In this document: positions 6,305 through 6,422 of the stretch, piece by piece
Numbering within the stretch: the first letter of the stretch is position 1
How the letters are laid out: every line of letters starts with the position of its first letter
Assembly: GCA_003557125.1 (NCBI GenBank)
Contig: PWPN01000288.1
Location: forward strand, 1-6,422
Length of the DNA: 6,422 nt
Source of the DNA: Phycisphaerae bacterium
GTDB lineage: Bacteria; Planctomycetota; Phycisphaerae; UBA1845; PWPN01
Reading direction: 5' to 3'
Translations under genes and position numbers: made by a program
Notes under the pieces: generated by a model
What the model saw: only the letters and a program-made list of their open reading frames with translations
Database searches by the model: none
What the model was told of the DNA's origin: nothing

Positions 6305-6330
6305 ACGGGCGAGCCGCCCATACCACCCTG
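6305..6330. repeat. Diverged copy of the ACGGGC/TACCACC hairpin
   Basis: ACGGGCG-AGC-CGCCCAT is followed by ACCACCCTG. Compared with 1134-1157, the loop is AGC in place of AGA and one arm has A for G. That makes C-A on the plus strand but a U-G wobble on a minus-strand transcript. The ACCACCC tail is fully kept. Confidence 0.75.
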
Positions 6331-6334
6331 CAGC

Positions 6335-6355
6335 GCCCGCCCCCCCGTGGCGGAC
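6335..6355. repeat. Inverted relative of the GTCCGCC hairpin
   Basis: GCCCGCC (6335-6341) and GGCGGAC (6349-6355) flank a C-rich loop ending in GT. The reverse complement of 3581-3600 matches this with two differences, so the two copies lie in opposite orientation. Confidence 0.6.
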
Positions 6356-6397
6356 GTCCTCGAATTGCGTTTGGAGCGCTCAGGCAACCGGATATCG

Positions 6398-6422
6398 CAC
6401 TGGCGGACAAGCCGCCAGTGGC
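6398..6422. repeat. Hairpin of the CACTGGCGG family at the window edge
   Basis: There is a perfect 9-bp stem, CACTGGCGG (6398-6406) with CCGCCAGTG (6412-6420), and loop ACAAG. The following GC also occurs in the copy at 6226-6250, so the element may continue beyond the window. Confidence 0.8.

Overview
The window is high-GC bacterial chromosome with four complete genes, all recognisable housekeeping or transport functions. I infer a planctomycete or close relative. The reasons are the many hairpin repeats of the form ACGGGC..GCCCGT followed by TACCACC between genes, the MEP-pathway isoprenoid enzyme, and the modest use of Shine-Dalgarno signals. This taxonomic call rests on recollection of such repeats in planctomycete genomes, not on a search.

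Minus-strand half (61-3342): uvrB (nucleotide excision repair) lies upstream of ispH (last step of the MEP isoprenoid pathway), separated by 315 nt. That spacer holds a 40-nt tandem duplication and a large foldback of the hairpin repeat, so the two genes are probably separate transcription units.

Divergent spacer (3343-3843): about 500 nt with no supported gene. The uvrB side has a plausible sigma70-type promoter. The middle is packed with four kinds of hairpin or direct repeat. The side next to the phosphate genes has an 18-nt tandem duplication carrying CTGTCAT twice, then three CGTTA(A/T)G heptamers at 10-11 nt spacing just before a ribosome binding site.

Plus-strand half (3844-6219): a PhoU-like DUF47 protein followed 96 nt later by a PiT-family phosphate permease. 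This is a known low-affinity phosphate uptake pair: the permease moves phosphate and the DUF47 protein probably modulates it. The permease resembles the longer Bacteroidetes-type PiT proteins more than E. coli PitA.

The last 203 nt (6220-6422) contain no gene and are another mosaic of the same hairpin families; the last one ends at the window edge. Bases 1-60 downstream of ispH show nothing I can annotate. I found no defence system, mobile element, tRNA, rRNA or CRISPR array. The unusual content is the repeat mosaic and the candidate operator repeats before the phosphate operon, not a new protein system.
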